From Ruegeria_C sp040830705 (GTDB lineage: Bacteria > Pseudomonadota > Alphaproteobacteria > Rhodobacterales > Rhodobacteraceae): a stretch of 64,000 nucleotides of DNA. The translations under genes and the position numbers were made by a program. The first letter of the stretch is position 1. The number at the start of each line of letters is the position of its first letter. The DNA lies in the NCBI GenBank assembly GCA_040830705.1, contig JBFOME010000021.1:124001-188000 (forward strand). The letters run 5' to 3'. This document shows, piece by piece, positions 33,513 through 42,303 of the stretch. The notes beneath the pieces were generated by a model that saw nothing but the letters and a program-made list of their open reading frames with translations, did not search any database and was not told where the DNA came from.

Positions 33513-33856
33513 TCGCCGTAATTTTCGAAGTGGAGCCCGCCGAAGGGCAGATTGATGCCTATCTGGATGTAGCGGCCAATCTGCGGCCCCTGCTGGATCA
33601 GATACCGGGCTTTATCTCGGTCGAGCGGTTCCGAAGCCTGACCAATGCAAACAAGCTGCTATCGCTGTCTTTTTGGGAAGATGAGGATGCTGTGGCGCAA
33701 TGGCGCGCCTTGCCAGATCACCGCGACGCGCAAAGCAAGGGTCGCGCGGGCATCTTCGCGGGATACCGGCTGCGTGTGGCGCATGTACTGCGGGACTACG
33801 GGATGGAAGACCGCGATCAGGCCCCGCCAGACAGCCGGGACCTGCACGATCACTAA
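33509..33856 (+). CDS. Antibiotic-biosynthesis-monooxygenase (ABM) domain protein
   Basis: 115 residues with the ABM dimeric ferredoxin-like fold (VIFEVEPAEGQIDAYLDVA, ISVERFRSLTNANKLLSLSFWEDEDA). Members include quinone or heme-related monooxygenases and many uncharacterised proteins. It is translationally coupled to the NIPSNAP gene and ends 3 bp before the convergent fadH stop. Confidence 0.87.
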   Translation: MIAVIFEVEPAEGQIDAYLDVAANLRPLLDQIPGFISVERFRSLTNANKLLSLSFWEDEDAVAQWRALPDHRDAQSKGRAGIFAGYRLRVAHVLRDYGMEDRDQAPPDSRDLHDH

Positions 33857-33859
33857 AAA

Positions 33860-35887
33860 CTAGAGCGTTGCCGCCAAGCGCGTGCCCTGATTGATCGCGC
33901 GTTTGGCATCAAGCTCTGCCGCCACATCGGCGCCACCGATCACATGCGGCTGCACCCCGCGCTTGATCAACTCGTCCGCCAGCGTCCGCTCGGAAATCTG
34001 CCCCGAACAGAGAACGATTGTCTCGGCCTTGATCACGGTCGGAGTCTCGCGCGCTTCGCCAAAGCTGACATGCAACCCCTCGTCGTCAATACGCTCGTAG
34101 TTCACGCCACCGACAAATTTGACATCCTTCATCTTGAGAGTCGCGCGGTGAATCCAACCTGTGGTCTTGCCCAGACCCTTGCCATGCGCCTGCGCCTTGC
34201 GCTGCAACAGGGTGACCTGGCGTGCCGAGGCCTCAGGCTGCGGTCCTTCGGGTGCCAATCCCGAGCGGTTCTCGGCAGTGTCGGTCACGCCCCATTCTTT
34301 CATCCACAAGGGCAGGTGCTCGGTCGGGCTGTCCCCCTGTTGCAAAAGGTATTCGGACACATCGAATCCGATCCCTCCGGCGCCGATCACCGCCACCGAG
34401 TCGCCGACCGGGGCTTTGCGACGCAACACGTCGATATAGTTGATCACATTGTCGCGGTCTTGACCGGGTATCTGCGGGTCGCGCGGGACGACACCGGTGG
34501 CGATGATGACTTCGTCATATCCCACCAGATCATCAGCACTCACTGCACGCCCCAACTCGATTTTGACACCAGCGAGCTTGGTCATGGCCCGGTACCAATC
34601 GACCAGCCCCCAGAATTCTTCCTTGCCCGGAACCTGCTTAGCCATATTCAACTGCCCGCCAATTTCATCCGCGCGGTCGAACAACGTCACCTCGTGGCCG
34701 CGCTCCGCTGCCGTAATCGCAGCGGAAAGGCCAGCAGGCCCGGCACCGACGATTGCGATGGTCTTGGGCTGATCCGCGGGCGCGATCACCAGTTCGGTCT
34801 CGTGACAGGCGCGCGGATTGACCAGACATGAGGTCAGCTTGCCACCGAAGGTGTGATCCAAACAGGCCTGGTTGCAGGCGATACACGGCGCGATCTGGTC
34901 GGCATTACCCGCCTCAGCCTTGGCCACAAAATCCGCGTCCGCCAGCATCGGTCGTGCCATCGAGACCATGTCGGCGCAACCTTCGGCCAGCACCTGCTCG
35001 GCCACCTCGGGCGTATTGATCCGGTTCGAGGTGATGACCGGGATGCCCACCTTGCCCATGATCTTCTTGGTTACCCAGGCAAAAGCCGCGCGCGGCACTG
35101 AGGTGGCGATAGTGGGGATGCGCGCCTCATGCCAGCCGATGCCGGTGTTGATGATGGTCGCGCCCGCCTTCTCGATTGCCTGGGCAAGTTGCACCACCTC
35201 GTCATAGGTCGAGCCGTCGGGCACCAGATCGATCATCGACAGGCGATAGATGATGATGAAATTCGCACCAACCGCTTCACGCGTGCGACGCACCACCTCG
35301 ATCGGCAGACGTATCCGGTTCTCATAAGACCCACCCCAGCGGTCGGTTCGCTTGTTGGTGTGGGTCACGATGAACTGGTTCAGGAAGTACCCCTCCGATC
35401 CCATGATCTCGACCCCGTCATAGCCCGCCTTCTGGGCCAGTTCGGCGGCCTTCACGATGTCGGCGATCTGCTTTTCGATACCCTCCTCGTCAAGTTCCGA
35501 GGGCGGGAATGGAGAAATGGGCGATTTCACCGGGCTCGGGGCCACGCATTTCGGACCATAGGCGTAGCGGCCCGCATGCAGGATCTGCATCGCAATCTTG
35601 CCGCCCGCCGCGTGGACCCGTTCGGTGACGACTGCATGATTGGCCACGTCTTCGTCGGTGGTCATCATGGCCGCCCCCGGCAAAACCGATCCTTCCAGGT
35701 TCGGGCCAATCCCCCCCGTAACCATCAGCGCAACACCACCACGCGCCCGCGCCGCATAGAATTCGGCCACTCGATCCCAGTCCCTGGTCTCTTCCAAGCC
35801 TGTATGCATTGAACCCATCAGGACGCGGTTCTTTAGCGTGGTGAAGCCCAGATTCAGCGGAGCCAGCATATTTGGGTACGCAGTCAT
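33860..35887 (-). CDS. fadH: NADPH-dependent 2,4-dienoyl-CoA reductase
   Basis: 675 residues, matching E. coli FadH length. The order is an N-terminal OYE-type FMN barrel, a [4Fe-4S] site with CX2CX3CX11C spacing (CIACNQACLD, then Cys after 11), and C-terminal FAD and NADPH domains (IAIVGAGPAGLSAAITAAERG; VAVIGAGGIGFDVSEYL). It removes double bonds during unsaturated fatty-acid beta-oxidation. Related OYE-family enzymes demethylate N-methylprolines, so FadH is the best but not the only reading. ATG 35887 is chosen over the upstream extension. Confidence 0.9.
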   Translation of the reverse strand: MTAYPNMLAPLNLGFTTLKNRVLMGSMHTGLEETRDWDRVAEFYAARARGGVALMVTGGIGPNLEGSVLPGAAMMTTDEDVANHAVVTERVHAAGGKIAMQILHAGRYAYGPKCVAPSPVKSPISPFPPSELDEEGIEKQIADIVKAAELAQKAGYDGVEIMGSEGYFLNQFIVTHTNKRTDRWGGSYENRIRLPIEVVRRTREAVGANFIIIYRLSMIDLVPDGSTYDEVVQLAQAIEKAGATIINTGIGWHEARIPTIATSVPRAAFAWVTKKIMGKVGIPVITSNRINTPEVAEQVLAEGCADMVSMARPMLADADFVAKAEAGNADQIAPCIACNQACLDHTFGGKLTSCLVNPRACHETELVIAPADQPKTIAIVGAGPAGLSAAITAAERGHEVTLFDRADEIGGQLNMAKQVPGKEEFWGLVDWYRAMTKLAGVKIELGRAVSADDLVGYDEVIIATGVVPRDPQIPGQDRDNVINYIDVLRRKAPVGDSVAVIGAGGIGFDVSEYLLQQGDSPTEHLPLWMKEWGVTDTAENRSGLAPEGPQPEASARQVTLLQRKAQAHGKGLGKTTGWIHRATLKMKDVKFVGGVNYERIDDEGLHVSFGEARETPTVIKAETIVLCSGQISERTLADELIKRGVQPHVIGGADVAAELDAKRAINQGTRLAATL

Positions 35888-36024
35888 GGCGAACTCTCCC
35901 TCCCGAATGTTCCGCACTAAATTGACGCGCACGTTAACTTTGTCACGCGAAACCTAACGTCACCCTCTTTGCGGGTCGTTGCGTGCTTGATACAGAGATT
36001 TGCAACATGTTCATGAGGCCACGC

Positions 36025-36510
36025 ATGACCCCCGAAGAGATCGCCCAACTGCCCTATCGCCCCTGCGTCGGGCTAATGCTGATGAACGCGGATGGCAACA
36101 TCTTCGTCGGTCAGCGCAACGACCGCCACGCAGAGGCCTGGCAGATGCCTCAGGGTGGCGTGGACAAGGGCGAAGACCCCCGCGATGCCGCACTGCGCGA
36201 GCTATGGGAAGAAACCGGCGTCACCGCCGATCTGGTCGAGATCGTAGCGGAAACCGAAGGCTGGCTGCCCTATGACCTGCCGCATGACATCGTGCCCAAA
36301 ATCTGGAAGGGGCGCTATCGCGGGCAGGAACAGAAGTGGTTCCTGCTACGCTTTCAGGGTCGTGACGATCAGATTGACATCGAAACGCAGCATCCCGAAT
36401 TCACCCGCTGGAAATGGCAGTCGCCGGGCCAGTTGACGGCGGAAATCGTCCCGTTCAAGCGAGAGGTCTATGAACAGGTGGTTGCAGCTTTTGCTGAGCA
36501 TCTACGATAG
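36025..36510 (+). CDS. rppH: RNA pyrophosphohydrolase
   Basis: 161 residues with a full Nudix box (GGVDKGEDPRDAALRELWEETG begins at about residue 47; key residues G, E, REL, EE, G). The typical alphaproteobacterial opening is PYRPCVGLML. It removes pyrophosphate from mRNA 5' ends or hydrolyses dinucleoside polyphosphates. ATG 36025 has GAGG 6 nt upstream, better than the earlier in-frame ATGs. Divergent from fadH. Confidence 0.94.
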   Translation: MTPEEIAQLPYRPCVGLMLMNADGNIFVGQRNDRHAEAWQMPQGGVDKGEDPRDAALRELWEETGVTADLVEIVAETEGWLPYDLPHDIVPKIWKGRYRGQEQKWFLLRFQGRDDQIDIETQHPEFTRWKWQSPGQLTAEIVPFKREVYEQVVAAFAEHLR

Positions 36511-36669
36511 ATTCTGATCCAGCGGGGAAGCGTTGCAGAAGGTCGATATGCGGACTTCGTTGCCGTTCGATCCAATCTTCTACATCTGGACTTCGGAGCC
36601 AAACAGATTCACTTTGAACCAAACCCACCAAATGCCAGAGCTCAAGTCCTAGTTAGTTGAGGAGACCGT

Positions 36670-36924
36670 ATGCACTTTCAAATTTCGGCATTGCTCGCAA
36701 CGGCGCTGCGGCATGCGAAGAATGCCTATCTTTGGGTCATCGGCGGGTTTTTAAGGCTTGTTTTTATGATATTTGTCTTAGGTCTTGGGACGGCAATTGC
36801 GTCTATTATTGTACGAAATCTCAGTGGAAATATATTCTGGGAGCTCGGGGTTTTTGGGTTGGGAGGGTTCTTGACCCTCCACTTTGCGATGCAGGCAAGG
36901 AAGTTCATAAGCCCCGACGAATAG
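36670..36924 (+). CDS. Small membrane protein of unknown function
   Basis: 84 residues with two hydrophobic helices (about 20-48 and 56-74), a hydrophilic N-terminus and a charged C-terminal tail (ARKFISPDE). GAGGAG lies 5 nt before ATG 36670, strong support for translation. Base composition is clearly more A/T-rich than the neighbours, suggesting a recent acquisition or a non-core gene. No recognised domain. It sits alone between rppH and the convergent adenosine-kinase gene. Confidence 0.65.
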   Translation: MHFQISALLATALRHAKNAYLWVIGGFLRLVFMIFVLGLGTAIASIIVRNLSGNIFWELGVFGLGGFLTLHFAMQARKFISPDE

Positions 36925-36973
36925 ACCGTCGATTAACGCACAGGTCTGGACTGCAGCGAAAGGTAGAATGGGC

Positions 36974-37963
36974 TCAAACTAGACCTTCCCCCCGCAGCAG
37001 TTCCAGAACGCTTGCCTCGGGGCGCGGGCCGATATGGCTGATAACCTCGCGGGCGCAGACATTGCCCATTCTGGCGCAGGTTTCCAGATCGCGGCCGGTG
37101 GCCAGTCCAAAGAGGAAGCCCGCTGCGAACTGATCGCCCGCGCCGGTGGCATCCACCGGCACAATCTTGTCGACCGGCACGTCGACCCGGTCCGATCCGC
37201 TGACGACGGTCACACCGTCGCCTGAGCGCGTGCAGACCACCAAAGGACAAATCGCGGCGGTGCGTTTCAGCGCCTCTTCGGTATCTTCGGTTTCAAACAG
37301 CGAGCAGATCTCGGCCTCGTTACCAATCACAAAGTCCAACTCGTTTTCGATCAGCGACAGAAAATCAGTGCGGTGGCGTTCGACGCAGAACGGATCCGAG
37401 ATCGCGATGCCGGTTTTCCCACCGCCTTCTCGGCAATCCCGCGCCGCCTCAAGAAACGCGGTTTTGCCCTTGTCCTTGTCGAAGAGATACCCTTCCAGAA
37501 ACATGATGCTGGCCTTGCCCGCCACGTCCTTTGGCACGTCCTCGGAACTCAGTTCCGAGGAAATCCCCAGATAAGTATTCATCGACCGCTCACCATCGGG
37601 CGAGACGAAAATCATCGAACGCGAAGTTGGCAACTCACCGCCATTCACCGGCGCATTCACAAAATCGACGCCATCATCCTGCATCGCATCGGCGTAGAAT
37701 CGGCCCAGCGCGTCGTCATGCACGCGGCCGATGAACGCGGCGTCCAGCCCCAGCGCGCCTGCGCCCGCGATCGTGTTGGCGACCGAGCCGCCCGGCGTCT
37801 GCACACGGGCCTCCATCGCGGCATAGAGCACTTCGCCGCGCTCGCGTTCGACAAGCTGCATGATGCCCTTTTCGATCCCCATGAGGTCGAGAAAGCTGTC
37901 GTCGGATTGGCTGATCACGTCCACCACGGCGTTGCCGATCCCGACGATCTGATAGGTTTTCAT
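36974..37963 (-). CDS. Adenosine kinase / PfkB-family sugar kinase
   Basis: 329 residues of the PfkB/ribokinase fold. GGSVANTIAGAGALG forms the sugar-binding side, and DATGAGDQFAAGFLFGL carries the catalytic Asp and the anion hole. It resembles the adenosine kinases common in alphaproteobacteria, which phosphorylate adenosine to AMP. Its start overlaps the nth stop by 4 nt, so it is translated with the repair enzyme. Confidence 0.9.
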   Translation of the reverse strand: MKTYQIVGIGNAVVDVISQSDDSFLDLMGIEKGIMQLVERERGEVLYAAMEARVQTPGGSVANTIAGAGALGLDAAFIGRVHDDALGRFYADAMQDDGVDFVNAPVNGGELPTSRSMIFVSPDGERSMNTYLGISSELSSEDVPKDVAGKASIMFLEGYLFDKDKGKTAFLEAARDCREGGGKTGIAISDPFCVERHRTDFLSLIENELDFVIGNEAEICSLFETEDTEEALKRTAAICPLVVCTRSGDGVTVVSGSDRVDVPVDKIVPVDATGAGDQFAAGFLFGLATGRDLETCARMGNVCAREVISHIGPRPEASVLELLRGEGLV

Positions 37964-38604
37964 AGATTTTTGTCCTCGAATTCACACAGGTCTCGAATGA
38001 TGCAGGTGCCACAAAGCGGCTTGCGCGCCTTGCAGTGATAGCGGCCATGCAGGATCAGCCAGTGATGGGCGTGAAGCTGAAAATCAGCTGGTATGTTGTC
38101 TTCGATGGCGCGTTCGACCGCATCCACATCTTTTCCGGGGCAGATACCGGTGCGGTTGCCAACGCGAAAGATGTGGGTGTCTACCGCCTGGGCAGGTTGG
38201 CGCCACCACATATTCAGAACCACATTGGCGGTTTTGCGCCCGACGCCGGGCAGCGATTGTAACGCCGCGCGCGAGTTCGGCACCTCTCCACCGTAGTCAT
38301 CAACCAGAATCCGGCTCATCTTGATGACGTTTTTGGCCTTATTGCGATAGAGCCCGATGGTCTTGATGTGCTCGATCAGCCCCTCTTCGCCCAGATCCAG
38401 CATCTTTTGTGGGGTATCGGCGATCTGGAACAGCGCACGTGTCGCCTTGTTGACACCAGCATCGGTCGCCTGCGCCGACAACGCCACCGCAACAACCAAG
38501 GTATAGACATTCACATGCTCAAGCTCACCCTTGGGTTCCGGGTCGGCTTGCTGAAAGCGCGTGAAAATCTCACGGATCGTATGATAGTCAAGTTGGCGTG
38601 CCAT
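37960..38604 (-). CDS. nth: Endonuclease III
   Basis: 214 residues. The helix-hairpin-helix LPGVGRKTANVVLN contains the catalytic Lys, the catalytic Asp is in AVDTHIFRV, and the C-terminal [4Fe-4S] ligands have CX6CX2CX5C spacing (CKARKPLCGTCIIRDLC). It removes oxidised pyrimidines and nicks the abasic site in base-excision repair. ATG 38604 is chosen; an extension to 38640 exists but is not conserved in this family. Confidence 0.96.
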   Translation of the reverse strand: MARQLDYHTIREIFTRFQQADPEPKGELEHVNVYTLVVAVALSAQATDAGVNKATRALFQIADTPQKMLDLGEEGLIEHIKTIGLYRNKAKNVIKMSRILVDDYGGEVPNSRAALQSLPGVGRKTANVVLNMWWRQPAQAVDTHIFRVGNRTGICPGKDVDAVERAIEDNIPADFQLHAHHWLILHGRYHCKARKPLCGTCIIRDLCEFEDKNL

Positions 38605-38710
38605 GAGGGTGCATATGCCCTTTGTCCACGGGTCGGGCAAGCCAGACTTGCCATTTCATGACAGGCAGCGACCATGGGCGTGGCAATTTCGCGATAGGGA
38701 GAACCTTTGC

Positions 38711-39457
38711 ATGCTGGTTTCGCTTGGTGACGGCCTGCACTATGCCGAAGCGGAAGTGAGTTTCTACGGCTGCGGAATCCAGACGCGGATGAGTGTTGTG
38801 GAACTGCCCGACGGAGGGTTGCTGGTGATCTCTCCTCTCGTGCTGACGGACGAGTTGAGACGGGAACTCGACGGCTTGGGGCCGGTAAATCATGTCGCCG
38901 CACCCAACAAGATCCACAACCAGGGCCTGCCGAGCTTTTCCGCAGCCTATCCCGCGGCACAGATCTGGGCCGCACCGGGTCTGTCGGACCGATGCCCAGA
39001 GATCGCCTTTGCCGGAACTCTTGACGATGAAACACACGCCGATTGGGCGACAGTGTTGAATCAGGCTCTGACACAGGGAAATATCTTCTTTTCCGAGGCG
39101 GTGTTCCTGCATATGGCAAGCCGAACCCTCATCGTCGCCGATCTTGTCGAAAACCTTGTCGACGAAACCGTGAAATCGGGCGCGGCGCGTCATCTGGCCA
39201 AGACGTTTCACATCTTTGGCCGCCCGCTGCCGTCGCCCGAGTTCCGCATGTATACAACTGATGCCGAGGCCGCAAAACTAAGCCTCGATCATATCAATTC
39301 CTGGGAGTTCGACAGGATTCTGATGGCCCATGGCGAGATTATCACGGAAAACGCGCATTCCGTGTTGTCTGACGTTCGCGATTTTCTTGTATCCGAAGTC
39401 ACGACCCGCTCGGCGCATCGCGCGGCGCTCTATCGGTTCCTTGCTGCGCGGCAATAG
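38711..39457 (+). CDS. DUF4336 domain protein (metallo-beta-lactamase-like fold)
   Basis: 248 residues matching the DUF4336 pattern: RMSVVELPDGGLLVISP, HVAAPNKIHN, SEAVFLHMASRTLIVADLVE, RILMAHGEIIT. The family resembles degraded metallo-beta-lactamase hydrolases and has no established function. ATG 38711 follows GGGAGA; the long N-terminal extension to 38603 is antisense to nth and not used. It is divergent from nth. Confidence 0.83.
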   Translation: MLVSLGDGLHYAEAEVSFYGCGIQTRMSVVELPDGGLLVISPLVLTDELRRELDGLGPVNHVAAPNKIHNQGLPSFSAAYPAAQIWAAPGLSDRCPEIAFAGTLDDETHADWATVLNQALTQGNIFFSEAVFLHMASRTLIVADLVENLVDETVKSGAARHLAKTFHIFGRPLPSPEFRMYTTDAEAAKLSLDHINSWEFDRILMAHGEIITENAHSVLSDVRDFLVSEVTTRSAHRAALYRFLAARQ

Positions 39458-39535
39458 GTTGAAAAGCGCAAGTTCCGGGTCGCGCTCTGCCCTGACCACC
39501 GGGTAATCTGAGGGCAACAAGATTTGAGGTGTGTC

Positions 39536-40387
39536 ATGAATATCCGAACCGGCGAAGAAGGCTATCACTACGGCGTCATGCGCCGCGCCATCGAGGTCAT
39601 CGACCAGGGCGGCGAGTCGCTGTCGCTGGAAGCGTTGGCGCGCGAAATGGACATGAGCCCGGCACATTTCCAACGACTGTTTTCGCGTTGGGTCGGTGTT
39701 TCACCCAAGAAATACCAGCAATATCTGACCCTTGGGCATGCCAAGTCGTTGCTGCATGACCGGTTCACCACACTCGATGCCGCCCATAGTGTTGGCCTGT
39801 CCGGCGGCGGGCGCCTGCACGACCTTTTCATGCGGTGGGAGGCGATGAGCCCCGGCGAGTTCGCCCGCAAAGGCAAGGGATTGGTGATCTACTGGGGCTG
39901 GTTCGAAAGCCCGTTTGGCCCCGCCTTGGTCATGGGTACCGAAAAAGGCATCTGCGGCATCGGTTTCGCAGCAGAAACCGGGGAAGAAGCGGCGATGGAG
40001 GATCTCATCTCTCGCTGGCCGCAGGCGGAGTTCATCGAAGACCCCATGCGGCTGCGCCCCTGGGTGTTGAGCGCCTTTGGAGCCGAAAGCGAAAAACTCG
40101 ACCCTACACCGCTTTACCTGATCGGCTCGCCGCTACAGATCAAAGTGTGGGAGGCGCTGCTGCGCATCCCCTCGGGCCACGTGACGACCTATTCTGAGAT
40201 CGCCGAAGCTATCGGCCAACCGCGCGCGGTGCGGGCGGTTGGCACTGCTGTGGGCCGCAATCCGATCAGTTGGCTGATCCCCTGCCACCGCGCCTTGCGC
40301 AAATCCGGCGGCTTGGGCGGCTATCACTGGGGTCTGCCGGTCAAGCGTGCCCTTCTGGCTTACGAGGCCGCCAGATCGGGTCTTTGA
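39536..40387 (+). CDS. Ada-like bifunctional protein: AraC domain plus methylated-DNA-cysteine methyltransferase
   Basis: 283 residues. Residues about 10-110 form an AraC helix-turn-helix pair (LSLEALAREMDMSPAHFQRLF). The C-terminal 100 form the O6-methylguanine methyltransferase domain with acceptor Cys250 in WLIPCHRAL. The zinc-binding phosphotriester-repair domain of E. coli Ada is absent, so it repairs O6-methylguanine but cannot use the Cys38 switch. GAGG precedes ATG 39536. The last 28 bp overlap a convergent small gene. Confidence 0.92.
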   Translation: MNIRTGEEGYHYGVMRRAIEVIDQGGESLSLEALAREMDMSPAHFQRLFSRWVGVSPKKYQQYLTLGHAKSLLHDRFTTLDAAHSVGLSGGGRLHDLFMRWEAMSPGEFARKGKGLVIYWGWFESPFGPALVMGTEKGICGIGFAAETGEEAAMEDLISRWPQAEFIEDPMRLRPWVLSAFGAESEKLDPTPLYLIGSPLQIKVWEALLRIPSGHVTTYSEIAEAIGQPRAVRAVGTAVGRNPISWLIPCHRALRKSGGLGGYHWGLPVKRALLAYEAARSGL

Positions 40388-40563
40388 CGCCCGAAACGAC
40401 GCAAAAAGGACAGCCGCTTCCGCGACGGTTTCGCGAACTTATAGTCGCGGCCCTTCTTGCGCTCCAACCACTCGCGCTCCAGTTCGTAGGCACGCAGGGG
40501 TCGCTGATCGCTCCAGCGCCCCAGCTTCAACTGCATCATGATCTGATGGTCATAACTACTCAT
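40360..40563 (-). CDS. Small basic hypothetical protein
   Basis: 67 residues, very rich in Arg/Lys (LEREWLERKKGRDYKF, RKRLSFLRRFGRQ), so it may bind nucleic acid or ribosomes; that is inference from charge alone. GGAG lies 7 nt before ATG 40563, the preferred start; the longer open frame to 40806 runs antisense to the WYL-regulator gene. It converges with and overlaps the end of the Ada-like gene by 28 bp. No known family recognised. Confidence 0.6.
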   Translation of the reverse strand: MSSYDHQIMMQLKLGRWSDQRPLRAYELEREWLERKKGRDYKFAKPSRKRLSFLRRFGRQRPDLAAS

Positions 40564-40666
40564 GGCTCTGCTCCATTCTTGAACACTGAAGTCAGAACAC
40601 CACATCGCTCCTGCCACCCCGTTGTCAGGATCATGTGCTAACCTGTCAGGAGCATGAGGAGAGACT

Positions 40667-41356
40667 ATGCGCCGCTCGACCCGGTTGTTCGAACTAATCC
40701 AGATTCTGCGCGCCTCGGAGAATCCGATGACGGCCGAGAGCATGGCTGCGCGTCTGGAAGTGTCAGAGCGCACGATATACCGGGACATTGCCGCATTGCA
40801 GGCCATGCGTACGCCGATCGAGGGCGCACCGGGGCTGGGTTATGTCATGCGGCGCGGCTATGACCTGCCGCCTCTGAATTTCGATGAGGAAGAAGTCGAG
40901 GCGCTGCGCGTGGGCCTGTCCATGCTGGCCCGCACCGGCGACAGCGCCCTGCAGCAGGCCGCCAGCCGAATCTGCCAGAAGATCGATGCCCTGCATAACC
41001 CCGCCGAATGGCTGCAGGTCGCGCCCTGGGGGGCCCCGCCCGACGATCCCGCACTTGGCTGCGTTTCAAAGGCCGATCTGCGTGCCGCCATCCGGGACGA
41101 GCGCAAGCTGCACCTGACATATCGAGATGCCGAAGACCGCGAGACCCAGCGCGTCGTGCGTCCCGTCGCCCTGATCTATCATCTGGACTGCACTATGCTT
41201 GCCGCCTGGTGCGAGCTGCGCGACGGCTTCCGCCACTTTCGAGCCGACCGTATTTGGGGATGTGAAGCTCTGGACAGCTATTTCACCGGCCAGTCAGAAG
41301 CACTGCGTCTGATTTGGCGGGAACGGAACCTGTGGGAAGAACGCGAAATGGGGTAA
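40667..41356 (+). CDS. YafY-type HTH/WYL-domain transcriptional regulator
   Basis: 229 residues. An N-terminal HTH_11 winged helix (PMTAESMAARLEVSERTIYRDIAAL) precedes a WYL domain (VRPVALIYHLDCTMLAAWCELRDGFRHFRADRI). WYL domains are ligand-sensing modules that often bind nucleic acids or nucleotides in stress regulators. GAGGAGA precedes ATG 40667. It is divergent from the small basic gene. Target genes are unknown. Confidence 0.88.
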   Translation: MRRSTRLFELIQILRASENPMTAESMAARLEVSERTIYRDIAALQAMRTPIEGAPGLGYVMRRGYDLPPLNFDEEEVEALRVGLSMLARTGDSALQQAASRICQKIDALHNPAEWLQVAPWGAPPDDPALGCVSKADLRAAIRDERKLHLTYRDAEDRETQRVVRPVALIYHLDCTMLAAWCELRDGFRHFRADRIWGCEALDSYFTGQSEALRLIWRERNLWEEREMG

Positions 41357-41449
41357 CCGCCGAAACGTTCAATAACCAGGCTCTCAAACACGCGGTTCGT
41401 GCAAGGCCGTGCGCGGGGCCGTTCCACGTCAGATATCGGTAAGTGGTGC

Positions 41450-42178
41450 CTAGGGCAGCAAGGCGAGCCGCCCCCCGTTGCTCAAAAGCCAGCAATCGCG
41501 GCCCTCGAATACAGCGGCAGTCAACGAGCGGCCATATCCCGCGCCGCTGTCCAGATTGATGCGGTTACCATAGTGGCTGGGAATGTCGACGGGTGTGTGC
41601 CCATGCACGATCAGCTTCGGATGTGGCTCTAAGTCGGCATGAAAGCTCTGCCTGATCCAAACCAGATCGTTTTCATTTTGCTCCGCAAGCGCCACGCCGG
41701 GGCGAATGCCAGCATGGACAAAGGCAATGTCCGGGGTCTCGTACATCGGACGTAATCCGCGCAGGAAATCGACATGTGCCTGAGGCACTACCGCCTTTGC
41801 GGCCGCGTGCAGATCCTCAAGCCGGGCATGTTCTTCGTAGTTCACACCATAGCTTTGCAGCGTCTCGATGCCACCCAGCCGGTCATGCAGCCAGTGATAG
41901 CCAATCAGCAAATGCGGGTCATGGCGCGGCACATCTTCCATGAACCAGGCGAACATCCGGTCGTGATTGCCCAGAAGCGTGATCCAGTCCCGCCCTGCCC
42001 GCTGCCCCTCGATCAATAGCTCGATCACCCCCCGGCTGTCGGGGCCGCGATCGACATAATCACCCAGAAACACAATGCGGGCGTCCGGACCGCCATCCGC
42101 CTCAATCAGGTCCAGCGCATGATGCAACTCTTCGAGCCGCCCGTGAATGTCGCCAATGGCATAGATCGGATCGGTCAT
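41450..42178 (-). CDS. Metallophosphoesterase, PPP-family (Ser/Thr phosphatase or Ap4A-hydrolase-like)
   Basis: 242 residues. All PPP motifs are present: GDIHG (residues 9-13), GDYVDRGPDSRG, GNHDRMF and HGHTP. Two metal ions are expected in the active site. The protein lies between PrpA/B-type protein phosphatases and symmetrical Ap4A hydrolases, and the sequence alone does not separate these. Monocistronic and leftward, just downstream of serA. Confidence 0.88.
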   Translation of the reverse strand: MTDPIYAIGDIHGRLEELHHALDLIEADGGPDARIVFLGDYVDRGPDSRGVIELLIEGQRAGRDWITLLGNHDRMFAWFMEDVPRHDPHLLIGYHWLHDRLGGIETLQSYGVNYEEHARLEDLHAAAKAVVPQAHVDFLRGLRPMYETPDIAFVHAGIRPGVALAEQNENDLVWIRQSFHADLEPHPKLIVHGHTPVDIPSHYGNRINLDSGAGYGRSLTAAVFEGRDCWLLSNGGRLALLP

Positions 42179-42260
42179 GCGCGTCTCCTCGGTGCTGCCG
42201 GGTTTGTGCCGCGTTGCGCCAAAAAGGGGAAGGGCTTTGTTATGCCCTCACGACAAAAAA

Positions 42261-42281
42261 GGCCGCCCCGACGGGGCGGCC
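42261..42281 (-). terminator. Intrinsic terminator of serA
   Basis: The stem GGCCGCCCC / GGGGCGGCC with a 3-nt loop lies 23 bp beyond the serA stop. On the leftward strand it is followed by TTTTTT. Confidence 0.9.
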
Positions 42282-42303
42282 AATCTGATAGCAATCGCCA
42301 CCC

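Noticed and set aside
38603..38710. N-terminal extension of the DUF4336 protein over the nth start
   Set aside because: The extension is antisense to nth and has no ribosome-binding site. ATG 38711 has GGGAGA upstream and matches the usual family length.
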